64,000 nucleotides of DNA from Arcanobacterium_A bovis. GTDB lineage: Bacteria > Actinomycetota > Actinomycetes > Actinomycetales > Actinomycetaceae. How positions within the stretch are numbered: position 1 is the first letter of the stretch; each line of letters starts with the position of its first letter. Position numbers and translations under genes: made by a program. This document shows positions 45,414 to 54,020 of this stretch, piece by piece. The stretch lies in the NCBI RefSeq assembly GCF_042655305.1, contig NZ_JBHSLR010000009.1; one strand, 5' to 3'. The notes below the pieces were generated by a model. It made no database searches and was not told the DNA's origin. It saw nothing but the letters and a program-made list of their open reading frames with translations.

Positions 45414-45603
45414 GCCATTTTGAGGATGCATCTGGACGGCAAAATGCTATTTTCTCTTGTTGGTGGAATTAACGTTTGGCAGAGATGATGACGTTATTCG
45501 CCACTCATTTTTAGATCTTTATGCCATATTTGATTGGGAAACAGGTATTCTAGAAAAGGAATTTTTTCAGCTTGCGCACATGCGCATAACAGTAAGGAAT
45601 CAC

Positions 45604-46161
45604 ATGGCTACAACCAATGATCTCAAGAATGGCATGGTGCTCAAGATCGATAACCAGCTTTGGCAGGTTGTCGAATTCCAGCATGTTAAGCCAGGCAAAG
45701 GCCCTGCTTTCGTGCGTACGAAGCTCAAGAACGTACTGTCGGGAAAGAACGTTGACAAGACTTTCAACGCAGGCGTAAAGGTTGAGACTGCAACGGTTGA
45801 TCGCCGCGATATGCAGTACCTCTACAACGATGGTACCGACTACATTTTTATGGATCTCGAATCTTACGAGCAGCTGCCGATTTCTGCCGATGTGGTAGGC
45901 GATGCGAAGAACTTTATGCTCGAAAATCAGAATGTTGTGGTTGCTACCAACGAAGGCGTAGTTCTGTTCATCGAATTGCCGTCGTCGGTGATCTTGGAGA
46001 TTGCACATACCGAACCAGGTCTGCAGGGCGATCGCTCCAACGCAGGTACGAAGCCAGCAACCTTGGAAACTGGATACGAGATTCAGGTGCCACTGTTTGT
46101 TGAAGAAGGCGTAAAAATCAAGGTTGACACCCGTAGCGGTGAATACATCAACCGCGCGTGA
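45604..46161 (+). CDS. efp: Elongation factor P
   Basis: 185 residues. Helps the ribosome through polyproline stretches. Three beta-barrel domains: KOW-like with the tip loop HVKPGKGPAFVRT, the middle OB domain and the C-terminal ETGYEIQVPLFVEEGVKIKVDTRSGEY signature split over motifs. The KPGKGPA loop is the type reported to work without lysine modification in actinobacteria. The frame opens to 45457, but ATG 45604 after TAAGGAAT matches the family start MATTNDLKNG. A 190-nt gap to the previous gene suggests its own promoter, not clearly seen. Confidence 0.97.
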   Translation: MATTNDLKNGMVLKIDNQLWQVVEFQHVKPGKGPAFVRTKLKNVLSGKNVDKTFNAGVKVETATVDRRDMQYLYNDGTDYIFMDLESYEQLPISADVVGDAKNFMLENQNVVVATNEGVVLFIELPSSVILEIAHTEPGLQGDRSNAGTKPATLETGYEIQVPLFVEEGVKIKVDTRSGEYINRA

Positions 46162-46181
46162 GCCGGGAGTAGTTGACTTAC

Positions 46182-46676
46182 GTGGCAAAAAAGCATGTGA
46201 ATCCAAAGCGTAAAGGGCGATCCTTACAGCGGCAACGAGCGCTGGACGTCCTTTTTGAAGCAGATACACGGGCAGTAGCAGTTTCAGATTTGGCACAGTT
46301 GCTTGCCGAGCGCAAAGTTCTTTCCACTGCTCAACAGCCTATTGGTGATTATGGAGTTACTCTCGTAGAGACATATATCGAGTGGGCAGATGAGATTGAT
46401 TCGATTATCGACGCCGCTTCGCCCGCGTGGTCTTTGGATCGGATGAGTGGCGTGGATCGAAATCTCTTGCGTTTGGGTGCAGCCGAGATTATGTACCTCG
46501 ATGTTGATGTTCCGGTTGTGGTACACGAGATGACGGCGCTTGCGCGAGACTTTTCAACTGATAAGGCTGTGGGCTTTATTATGGGTGTGCTCAACCGTAT
46601 CGCTGAGATTCATAATCTCGAAAGATCCGGTTTAGACTCCAATGAAATTGACAATTTCGATGAAAATGTCGAATAA
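46182..46676 (+). CDS. nusB: Transcription antitermination protein NusB
   Basis: About 164 residues. Helical protein that with NusE (S10) promotes rRNA antitermination. Signature segments: SLQRQRALDVLFEADTRA and LDRMSGVDRNLLRLGAAEIMY, then VPVVVHEMTALARDFSTDKAVGFIMGVLN split across helices. The start is uncertain: GTG 46182 or TTG 46173, both imperfectly spaced from GGGAG. Follows efp closely and is followed by a terminator. Confidence 0.93.
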   Translation: MAKKHVNPKRKGRSLQRQRALDVLFEADTRAVAVSDLAQLLAERKVLSTAQQPIGDYGVTLVETYIEWADEIDSIIDAASPAWSLDRMSGVDRNLLRLGAAEIMYLDVDVPVVVHEMTALARDFSTDKAVGFIMGVLNRIAEIHNLERSGLDSNEIDNFDENVE

Positions 46677-46742
46677 ATAGGCTCAAATTTTGAAATTTTC
46701 CTAGAAATCGCGAAAAAACACTGAAAATAACGCACCTGTGAG

Positions 46743-46778
46743 CAGGGCTTGTGCAATAATAAAGTTGCACAAGCCCTG
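46743..46778 (+). terminator. Hairpin terminator after nusB
   Basis: 14-nt perfect arms CAGGGCTTGTGCAA (46743-46756 and 46765-46778) with an 8-nt A/T loop. Only TT follows, so termination may be partial. Confidence 0.65.
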
Positions 46779-46901
46779 TTGGTACTCAAAGTGTTAGAAA
46801 CTTGGGTGTTGATGGGACTAGCCGCAAAGTACGATTCATAGCCGCACATCACGGTTAGAGTCGGACCGACTATTAGTTGATGCACTATCAAGGAGGTAGT
46901 G

Positions 46902-47213
46902 ATGGCCCTTCCAACCCTAACTGCAGAGCAGCGCAAGGCAGCACTAGAAAAGGCAGCTGTCGTACGGCAGAAGCGTGCTGAGCTCAAGAAGAATCTTAAA
47001 GATGGCTCAGTAAAGCTTTCCGATGTTATCAAGAAGGCTAAGTCAGACGATATTGCTGGCAAGCTGAAGGTATCTGCTCTGCTTATGTCGATGCCAGGCA
47101 TTGGTCAAGCAAAGGCCAAGGCAATCATGGATCAGATCGGCATTTCGGAATCCCGCCGCGTTGCGGGTCTTGGACCACACCAGGCAGAAGCTCTTATCGA
47201 ACTTTTCAAGTGA
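46902..47213 (+). CDS. mihF: Actinobacterial integration host factor (mIHF)
   Basis: 103 residues. Nucleoid-associated DNA-binding protein, unrelated to E. coli IHF. Helical N-terminal part (ALEKAAVVRQKRAELKKNLK) and a helix-two-turn-helix region SMPGIGQAKAKAIMDQIGI with VAGLGPHQAEALIELF at the end. AAGGAGG is spaced 5 nt before ATG 46902, better than the adjacent GTG at 46899. Position next to gmk is the actinobacterial norm. A strong terminator follows. Confidence 0.95.
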   Translation: MALPTLTAEQRKAALEKAAVVRQKRAELKKNLKDGSVKLSDVIKKAKSDDIAGKLKVSALLMSMPGIGQAKAKAIMDQIGISESRRVAGLGPHQAEALIELFK

Positions 47214-47227
47214 TGTGAACCCCATCT

Positions 47228-47273
47228 AAATAAGTCAAGCTCAGAAAATGTTTTCTGAGCTTGACTTATTTTT
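47228..47273 (+). terminator. Intrinsic terminator after mihF
   Basis: 21-bp perfect stem (47228-47248 and 47251-47271) with a 2-nt loop, ending in a T-rich tail (ATTTTT). Its right arm contains TTGACT (47261-47266). Confidence 0.9.
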
Positions 47274-47294
47274 ATTCCACGCGAAAATTGAAAC

Positions 47295-47861
47295 ATGGCA
47301 AATAATCAAGGATCGGTGTTCGTCGTGTGTGGGCCAACCGCAGTTGGTAAGGGTACAGTACTCAAAGAAGTTTTTCGGCGCGGCACCAATCTTTGGTATT
47401 CGGTATCAGCAACTACTCGTCCGGCTCGTCCTGGCGAGATCGATGGTCGAGATTATTTTTTTGTGAGCAATGAGGAATTTGATGCGCTCGTTGCGGCAGG
47501 CGACATGCTCGAATGGGCGGTTGTCCATAAAGTCCACCGATATGGAACACCTCGTAAACCTGTAGAGCGGGCTATGGAGGCAGGCAAGACGGTAATCCTC
47601 GAAGTCGATTTGGATGGTGCGCGGCAAATCCGCAAAACAATGCCTGAGGTAAAGCAAATTTTTATCGCGCCGCCGTCATGGGAAGAACTTAAGGCGAGAC
47701 TTATTGGACGCGCAACAGAATGTGCTGAAGAACAGGCGAGGCGGCTTGAGACGGCGAAAACTGAACTGGATGCGCAAGGGGAGTTCGACGTCGTCGTCGT
47801 AAATGATTCAGTGGCAGATGCCACCGAACAAATACTGCATATTTTGGGAATTTCAGAGTAG
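47295..47861 (+). CDS. gmk: Guanylate kinase
   Basis: 188 residues. Phosphorylates GMP to GDP. P-loop CGPTAVGKGT (about 12-21), the GMP-binding SATTRPARPGEIDGRDYFFV (about 38-57) split as in the family, and LEVDLDGARQIR. Normal length. Begins only 23 nt after the mihF terminator; no ribosome site is evident in the short leader. Continues as gmk-rpoZ-coaBC. Confidence 0.96.
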   Translation: MANNQGSVFVVCGPTAVGKGTVLKEVFRRGTNLWYSVSATTRPARPGEIDGRDYFFVSNEEFDALVAAGDMLEWAVVHKVHRYGTPRKPVERAMEAGKTVILEVDLDGARQIRKTMPEVKQIFIAPPSWEELKARLIGRATECAEEQARRLETAKTELDAQGEFDVVVVNDSVADATEQILHILGISE

Positions 47862-47913
47862 AATAATCCAGTGCACATTGTGTGCGTGAACAATGAACGT
47901 ATGAGAGGTCTAC

Positions 47914-48180
47914 ATGTTCGGAACTAAGCCAAATCCCGAGGGAATCACCAAGCCTGCGATCGACGATCTGTTGAGCAAGGTGGACTCGAAGTACACTCTC
48001 GCGGTATTTGGAGCTTTGCGCGCCCGCCAGATTAACTCATATCGTCAGGAAATGAAGTCTGGCGATGGAAATATCACCGAGGTGGGTCCGCTTGTACCGT
48101 CGGCTCCTGAAGATAAGCCGCTGTCTTTGGCACTTGAAGAGATCGCAGAAGACAAGCTTAACCTCACGTACGGCGAATGA
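47914..48180 (+). CDS. rpoZ: RNA polymerase omega subunit
   Basis: 88 residues. Assists beta-prime folding and holoenzyme assembly. Contains GITKPAIDDLLSKVDSKYTLAVFGALRARQINSY in the conserved N-terminal part (split motifs ITKPAIDDLL, ALRARQIN). GAGAGGT site 5 nt before the ATG. Its stop overlaps the coaBC start (ATGA). Confidence 0.95.
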   Translation: MFGTKPNPEGITKPAIDDLLSKVDSKYTLAVFGALRARQINSYRQEMKSGDGNITEVGPLVPSAPEDKPLSLALEEIAEDKLNLTYGE

Positions 48181-49574
48181 TGAGCAATCTTTCACAGGCC
48201 TCTCATAACCAGATGGGAGGCCTGAGCCATATCCGTAGCAAGAATATTGTTGTTGGCGTGACTGGAGGCATCGCTGCCTATAAATCGGCACATTTGGTGC
48301 GCTTGTTCAAAAAAGCCGGTCACAATGTGCGTGTGGTGCCAACACACGCAGCTCTTAAGATGGTGGGTAAAACTACCTTCGAAGCCTTGAGCGGAAATCC
48401 TGTTTATGTGGACGTTGAAGAATGTGCATACGACGTCGTGCACGTCAATACCGGTCAACAAGCAGATTTGGTGGTTATTGCGCCAGCTACAGCTCACACC
48501 TTGGCAAAACTCGCAACGGGCTTGGCGGATAACTTATTGACTGCCACTGCGCTCGTTGCAACGTGCCCGATAGTGGTAGCGCCTGCAATGCACACCGAAA
48601 TGTGGAATAATGCAGCTACCCAAAAGAATATATCGGTGCTGGCTGAGCGTGGATTTCGCTTTGTTGGCCCAGTAGAAGGTGCGTTGACGGGTCCTGATTC
48701 GGGTATTGGCCGGATGAGTGAGCCCGAAGAGATTTTCGATGTCTGCCATGAGATTCTCACTGAGACTCAGCCGCAATTGGTCCATGATACTCATGGTGTG
48801 AGCGGCAAGGCTGAGCAGCGAAGCGAAACAGACGGAGATACGGCGTTACGTGGAACAGACGGACGCTCGGCGTCGTATGAAGTAGCTGAAAATAATTCGC
48901 TCCGTGGCAAAACTGTGGCGATAAGCGGGGGAGGAACCCGCGAGCCGATTGATTCAGTGCGTTATATTTCGAATAAGTCTTCTGGCGCTATGGCTGTGGC
49001 CTTGGCCAATGCTGCGGCGGCGGCAGGAGCGCAGGTTATCCTAGTAGCGGCGAATATCGAAGATTTCCGATTGCGAGATCTCGCACCGGTTGTGACAGTG
49101 CGCAACGTTAGTACCGCTCGTGAGCTTGAAGCGCAGATGAAAGATCTTGCTGGTAGAGCGGACGTCATAATGATGGCGGCAGCAGTGAGCGACTATCGGA
49201 TTGAAAACCCAAGTAGCGCGAAGATTAAACGCTCAAGTGATACGCTCACTCTCGAACTCGTAAAGAATCCCGATATCTTGGCTGAGCTTGCCCAGAACAG
49301 GCAACGCAGTGGACAAATCATCGTGGGATTCGCGGCTGAAACGGGAGATGACACCACAGATTACTTGACTTTCGGCAAAGAGAAGGCGCGTCGGAAGAAT
49401 GCGGATCTGTTGGCGATTAACCTCGTGGGGGAGACGCGTGGTTTTGGCGACGTTGCAACGATGCTCACCGTCGTCGACCGTGATGGTGCTGTGCAAGGCG
49501 AGTTTTCGGGTGACAAGGTACAGGTGGCGCACGAATTAATCGTGGTCATTGCCTCACTAGCCAATGGCGAATAA
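48177..49574 (+). CDS. coaBC: Bifunctional phosphopantothenoylcysteine decarboxylase / phosphopantothenate--cysteine ligase
   Basis: 465 residues. Two steps of coenzyme A synthesis. CoaC half: VGVTGGIAAYKS, IAPATAHTLAKLATG and the active-site PAMHTEMW (FMN-dependent). CoaB half: VAISGGGTREPID, RYISNKSSGAMA and AAAVSDYR. A linker of about 35 residues rich in Ser, Gly, Asp and Glu (48790-48897) joins them and is longer than usual. ATG overlaps the rpoZ stop. The CoaC flavin site also depends on FMN. Confidence 0.95.
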   Translation: MMSNLSQASHNQMGGLSHIRSKNIVVGVTGGIAAYKSAHLVRLFKKAGHNVRVVPTHAALKMVGKTTFEALSGNPVYVDVEECAYDVVHVNTGQQADLVVIAPATAHTLAKLATGLADNLLTATALVATCPIVVAPAMHTEMWNNAATQKNISVLAERGFRFVGPVEGALTGPDSGIGRMSEPEEIFDVCHEILTETQPQLVHDTHGVSGKAEQRSETDGDTALRGTDGRSASYEVAENNSLRGKTVAISGGGTREPIDSVRYISNKSSGAMAVALANAAAAAGAQVILVAANIEDFRLRDLAPVVTVRNVSTARELEAQMKDLAGRADVIMMAAAVSDYRIENPSSAKIKRSSDTLTLELVKNPDILAELAQNRQRSGQIIVGFAAETGDDTTDYLTFGKEKARRKNADLLAINLVGETRGFGDVATMLTVVDRDGAVQGEFSGDKVQVAHELIVVIASLANGE

Positions 49575-49634
49575 TCGCTCGGCAGCCCGTAAAATTAGAT
49601 CAGAAATATTGAGTGGATAGAAACAGAGATAGCT

Positions 49635-50828
49635 GTGGTGTACCAACCCTTTACTTCGGAATCAGTAACAGAAGGTCATCCTGATAAGGTGTGCGATCGT
49701 ATCTCGGATACGATTTTGGACGCGATTTTGCAGCAAGATCCGCACGCGCGCGTGGCGGTAGAGACTGCTGTTACCACGGGTCTAGTGCATGTTCTGGGTG
49801 AAGTAACTACGCATGCCTACGTGGAAATCCCACAGCTGGTACGCGACACGTTGAAGGACATTGGGTATACGTCGTCGCGTATTGGCTTTGATGCTGATTC
49901 GTGTGGAATTTCGATCTCTATTGGTTCACAGTCGCCGGATATTGCCGATTCTGTGGACACATCTCTGGAAGTGCGCACCGCGCATGATACTGATCCACTT
50001 GATCGGCAAGGCGCTGGGGATCAGGGGCTCATGTTTGGCTATGCTTCCAACGAGACCAGCGTTTTTATGCCGCTTCCCATTCATTTATCCCACCGGCTAG
50101 CGCAGCGTTTGGCTTTAGTACGTAAGAGTGGCCTCGTGGCAGGTTTGCGTCCGGACGGCAAGACGCAGGTCACGATTAATTACGACGACGCCGGGGTGCC
50201 AGTTGGTATTGATACCGTCGTCGTCTCTTCCCAGCATGATGAAGACGTCGATCAGGCTGATTTGCATGATCTGGTGACCGAGCACGTGATTGCGCCAGTT
50301 TTGAAGGAAGAAGCTGGAGAATTATTTACTGGCGACACAAGGGTGTTGGTTAATCCATCAGGGCGGTTCGTGGTGGGCGGGCCAATGGGGGACGCCGGCT
50401 TGACTGGTCGGAAGATCATCGTCGATACATACGGTGGTGTGGCGCGTCATGGTGGTGGCGCTTTCTCGGGTAAAGATCCATCGAAGGTGGATCGTTCGGC
50501 TGCATACGCTGCACGTTGGGTGGCAAAGAATGTGGTTGCTGCCGGTTTGGCTGACCGTTGTGAACTGCAGGTTGCTTATGCAATTGGTCGGGCGCACCCT
50601 GTTTCGGTTCGCCTTGAAACTTTCGGTACTGAGCAAGCCGATGTACAGGCGATTACTCGGGCAGTGAAGAAAGTCTTTGATTTGCGTCCAGCTGCGATTA
50701 TTCGTGATCTCGATTTGCTTCGCCCGATTTATTCGACGACCTCGGCTTACGGACACTTTGGTAGAGAACTCGACGAATTTAGTTGGGAAAAGACGGATCG
50801 CGTATCTGATCTCCTCGCAGCGTTCTAG
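49635..50828 (+). CDS. metK: S-adenosylmethionine synthase
   Basis: 397 residues. Makes SAM from methionine and ATP. Motifs: ESVTEGHPDKVCDRISD (17 residues near the N-terminus), GAGDQGLMFGYA (hexapeptide loop region), GGGAFSGKDPSKVDRSAAYAAR split over the phosphate-binding P-loop, and a final GHFGRE. GTG start with no strong ribosome site. No SAM riboswitch motif in the 60 nt upstream. SAM also supplies HsdM. Confidence 0.97.
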   Translation: MVYQPFTSESVTEGHPDKVCDRISDTILDAILQQDPHARVAVETAVTTGLVHVLGEVTTHAYVEIPQLVRDTLKDIGYTSSRIGFDADSCGISISIGSQSPDIADSVDTSLEVRTAHDTDPLDRQGAGDQGLMFGYASNETSVFMPLPIHLSHRLAQRLALVRKSGLVAGLRPDGKTQVTINYDDAGVPVGIDTVVVSSQHDEDVDQADLHDLVTEHVIAPVLKEEAGELFTGDTRVLVNPSGRFVVGGPMGDAGLTGRKIIVDTYGGVARHGGGAFSGKDPSKVDRSAAYAARWVAKNVVAAGLADRCELQVAYAIGRAHPVSVRLETFGTEQADVQAITRAVKKVFDLRPAAIIRDLDLLRPIYSTTSAYGHFGRELDEFSWEKTDRVSDLLAAF

Positions 50829-50885
50829 TGTGCTCAACGGCACTGGCAATGTTTTTTGGCCGGAGCGATGTGGTTCAATTAGTTT

Positions 50886-52982
50886 ATGGATAGAGAAGAG
50901 CTCAATGTGGGGGAAGGGCAATCGTTAGGGTTGTCTGAACTTGGTCGTCAAGAGGCGCTTCTTTCTATCTTGCCAGAATCCAAATTGCTCAAACGTGATT
51001 TTGAAAATCCAGTGGCGCAGGTTGTAGTGGATGTGCCGGTGTTGCATATGGACCGGATATTTGATTACGAGATTCCCCAGCGGTTTTCTGATCTTCAAGT
51101 TGGTGCGCGCGTGGTGGTTGAAATTGGTGCGCGTAAAGTTGACGGTTTCGTCGTCGGACGCTCAAAATACACTGCGCATATGAGTCAACTGCGACCAATT
51201 CAGCGGGTGGTGTCAAATGTGCCTGTTCTGCAACCGCAGATTCTTGAACTCGCACGCAAGGTTGCTCACTCTCATCTTGCTTCACTCAACGACGTATTGC
51301 GTTTAGCGATCCCACAGCGCCATGCACGAGGCGAGCATGATTTTTTTGGCATTGATGAGGTGCCGTTTCCTCATTGGGCTCGTCCTGAGATCCCAGAGGT
51401 TTTGGCTTATTACGAGCACAGCAACCAATTAGAGCTGCTAGGAGATCGGCGTATCGTGGCGCTGATGCATCTGCTTGCTACTCACCGTGAAATGGACGTG
51501 CTTGAGTATGCGATTAAATTGATGCTCAACAAAAATAAGAGTGTTTTGCTAGTGGTACCTACTCCGCGCCAAGCACACAATCTCGCCCAACTCATTTCGC
51601 AATGTCTACCAGGTGAGCCCGTAGCTGTGTCCACATCAGAGGACAGCCATGAGATCAGGTACAAGCATTTTCTAGCTGCTTTGTATGGTAAAACGCGGAT
51701 TTTTATTGGAACGAGGAGCGCTGTATGGACGCCCATCGCCAATCTCGGACTAATGGTGATGATGGATGATTTGCACGCTGCTTATATTGAAAAGCGCAGC
51801 CCATACGTACATGCTCGTGATGTGTTGATGCAAAGAAGCGAGCAAGAAGGCGCTTCACTTTTGGTGTTGGATCATGGGCCGAGCATTGCTATGCGTGCTA
51901 CGATGGACAGTCAGGGGTATGCAATATCTGGAACGCTTAAAGCTCGACGTAACATGGGTGCCCAGATCCTTGCAGCTAATCAGTTTGCTTTTGAAGGCGC
52001 TCCATGGTCGCGCATGCCTGATTCAGTTTTCAAGGTGATTCGTGAGGGATTGGAGCATGGGCCAGTTCTTGTGGTAGTGCCCCAAACAGGGTACCTTCCA
52101 CTCTTAGCCTGTGCTCGGTGTGCCGAGATTCCTCGGTGCCCGGACTGTGATGGAAATTTAGAAATTCCTGCGCCTGATTCTTCGCTTAAGTGTGCTCGAT
52201 GTGCAAAAGAATTTTCTGAATTCACATGCGCCAGTTGTGGATTTACAAAAATGAAGCCGATTAGGATTGGATCTCATCGCACCGCTCAAGAAATTGGAAA
52301 AGCGTTTCCACGTGTATCGATCAATCTGATTGGCATGAACAACCACACGCAAAAGGTTTCGGCTGGAGCAAAAATTGTGGTGTGTACTCCTGGATACGAA
52401 CCAACTGCAGACAATGGCTTTTCTGCCGCAGTGGTGTTGGACTCTGGTTATTTGTTACGTTCTCGCAAACTCGAATCCGAGTCGTCTTTTTTGCGTACGA
52501 TGGCGCGCATCACTACTCGCGTGCGGACTCGGCGTGACGGTGGCAAGCTGCTCATGGTTGGCGATGTGAGCAATGAACTGATCGACACCATCGGAAAATG
52601 GGATTTTGAAGGTTGGGAAGACCAAACTCTTGTTGAACGCCAAGAACTACTACTGCCACCTGCGTCTCCTTGGGTTGAAGTGCGCGGAATTTGGGAAGAG
52701 ATTCGGGTATTCCTGTCTTTACTTCGTGCTTGGCAACGCAATGAACACCGTGATTCTCCACCACCGCTAGATTCATTGTTACTGGGCGGAATTACCGATT
52801 TGATTCCGGGTATCGCAATAGTGGGTCCAAATCGCATCGACCAAAACACATCACAAATATTTTTGCGAATTGCCAAAGGGCACGAAGAAACGGCTTACCA
52901 GGCAATACGCACCGTATTGCGAGAAGGTTCGGTAAACGGAACTGTGAAGGGGCTTCATATCAATACACATCCGCAATTATGA
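50886..52982 (+). CDS. priA: PriA-type primosomal protein without ATPase motifs
   Basis: 698 residues. N-terminal 3'-DNA-binding domain (VVVDVPVLHMDRIFDYEIPQRF), then a helicase-like core in which the Walker A lysine motif is absent (VLLVVPTPRQAHNLA) and the DEEH box reads MMDDLHAAY. The zinc region keeps paired cysteines (CARCAEIPRCPDCDGN, CARCAKEF, CASCGF). This degenerate form is the usual actinobacterial 'putative replication restart protein PriA', expected to load proteins without unwinding DNA. Position between metK and fmt is conserved. Confidence 0.9.
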   Translation: MDREELNVGEGQSLGLSELGRQEALLSILPESKLLKRDFENPVAQVVVDVPVLHMDRIFDYEIPQRFSDLQVGARVVVEIGARKVDGFVVGRSKYTAHMSQLRPIQRVVSNVPVLQPQILELARKVAHSHLASLNDVLRLAIPQRHARGEHDFFGIDEVPFPHWARPEIPEVLAYYEHSNQLELLGDRRIVALMHLLATHREMDVLEYAIKLMLNKNKSVLLVVPTPRQAHNLAQLISQCLPGEPVAVSTSEDSHEIRYKHFLAALYGKTRIFIGTRSAVWTPIANLGLMVMMDDLHAAYIEKRSPYVHARDVLMQRSEQEGASLLVLDHGPSIAMRATMDSQGYAISGTLKARRNMGAQILAANQFAFEGAPWSRMPDSVFKVIREGLEHGPVLVVVPQTGYLPLLACARCAEIPRCPDCDGNLEIPAPDSSLKCARCAKEFSEFTCASCGFTKMKPIRIGSHRTAQEIGKAFPRVSINLIGMNNHTQKVSAGAKIVVCTPGYEPTADNGFSAAVVLDSGYLLRSRKLESESSFLRTMARITTRVRTRRDGGKLLMVGDVSNELIDTIGKWDFEGWEDQTLVERQELLLPPASPWVEVRGIWEEIRVFLSLLRAWQRNEHRDSPPPLDSLLLGGITDLIPGIAIVGPNRIDQNTSQIFLRIAKGHEETAYQAIRTVLREGSVNGTVKGLHINTHPQL

Positions 52983-53055
52983 GAGTATGGAGCTGTGAGA
53001 AATAGGCTTAGGGCAAGTAATGTCCTTGTGGTGATTGACTCTTATGTCAGTGTCT

Positions 53056-53093
53056 TTGGTGAATAGTAGAGAAGGAAATAGACTAATACCGTG
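53056..53093 (+). promoter_or_regulatory. Promoter for a leaderless fmt transcript
   Basis: TTGGTG (53056-53061), 17-nt spacer, TAGACT (53079-53084), then 6 nt to the GTG start codon. Best-formed leaderless promoter of the window. Confidence 0.6.
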
Positions 53094-54020
53094 CGTATAT
53101 TGTTTGCTGGAACGCCAGATACCGCCGTTCCGTCCCTAGAAAAGCTTCATTCCGAACATGAAGTGCTCGCCGTTTTGACGCGGGCACCAGCAAAAGTTGG
53201 ACGCAAGCGTGAGTTGCGAAAATCTGCCGTACACGAAGCCGCCGAGGAACTCGGACTGCCCGTATATACGCCGGCCTCGTTAAAAGATGAGCAAGTGGAA
53301 GAAATGCTTGCAAACTATGCGCCTGATGCGATCGCCGTCGTCGCGTATGGCTTGCTCATTCCCAAGAAACTTCTTGAGCTTCCTCGCTTGGGATGGTTTA
53401 ACCTGCATTTTTCTTTGTTGCCGCGATGGCGAGGAGCTTCACCCGTGCAAGCAGCCTTAGCTGCGGGGGATGAGTCTACCGGAACAACAATTTTCAAGAT
53501 TGACGCTGGCTTGGACACTGGCCCAATAGTGGCAAGTAAAGAACGCCCGATACCACCAGCTGCCAATGCACAAGATCTGCTCGAGATTCTAGCTCAAGAA
53601 GGAGCACAGCATCTTGCTGAAGTATTCGCGCAACTAGCTCAAGGTGACGTATCGCTTTACGAGCAAGTTGGTGAGCCTAGTTATGCTGGTTTGTTGCGAG
53701 CCCGTGACGGCGAAATTAATTGGCATCGAACTGCTATTGAGATTTACAACCAGATTCGCGGTATGAATCCCGAGCCTGGCACGTGGTCTACATTGGGGGG
53801 CCAACGAATCAAGATTCTTGGCGCAACAATATCGGAATCAGCGATTGAGCCGGGAGTTATTGTGCCTGGCAAAGTAGTTCGCGTTGGCACCGCTACTAAG
53901 GCTCTCGAACTGGACATAGTAGCGCCAGCAGGTAAACGACCGATGGATGCACAAGCATGGGGACGTGGACTCAAAGGCGACCGTCTCGAGTTCGATGCTT
54001 ATTCACAGATTGAAGAATGA
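53091..54020 (+). CDS. fmt: Methionyl-tRNA formyltransferase
   Basis: 309 residues. Formylates initiator Met-tRNA. Motifs: LFAGTPDTAVPSLEKL at the N-terminus, VAYGLLIPKKLLELPRLG, and the catalytic/folate region HFSLLPRWRGASPVQAAL with GTTIFKIDAGLDTGPI. Interestingly HF replaces the common HxSLLP His-Ala/Gly context only slightly; catalytic residues Asn and His appear present (FNLHFSLLP). GTG start, probably leaderless. Overlaps rsmB by 4 nt (ATGA). Confidence 0.95.
   Translation: MRILFAGTPDTAVPSLEKLHSEHEVLAVLTRAPAKVGRKRELRKSAVHEAAEELGLPVYTPASLKDEQVEEMLANYAPDAIAVVAYGLLIPKKLLELPRLGWFNLHFSLLPRWRGASPVQAALAAGDESTGTTIFKIDAGLDTGPIVASKERPIPPAANAQDLLEILAQEGAQHLAEVFAQLAQGDVSLYEQVGEPSYAGLLRARDGEINWHRTAIEIYNQIRGMNPEPGTWSTLGGQRIKILGATISESAIEPGVIVPGKVVRVGTATKALELDIVAPAGKRPMDAQAWGRGLKGDRLEFDAYSQIEE

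Noticed and set aside
45457..45603. N-terminal extension of EF-P
   Set aside because: The frame is open, but the family starts at MATTNDLKNG and ATG 45604 has a ribosome site.
45550..46296. 248-residue minus-strand ORF opposite efp
   Set aside because: Spans efp and the nusB start on the opposite strand, and no domain is visible.
49575..49634. SAM riboswitch upstream of metK
   Set aside because: Only 60 nt are available and no conserved SAM aptamer core can be read.
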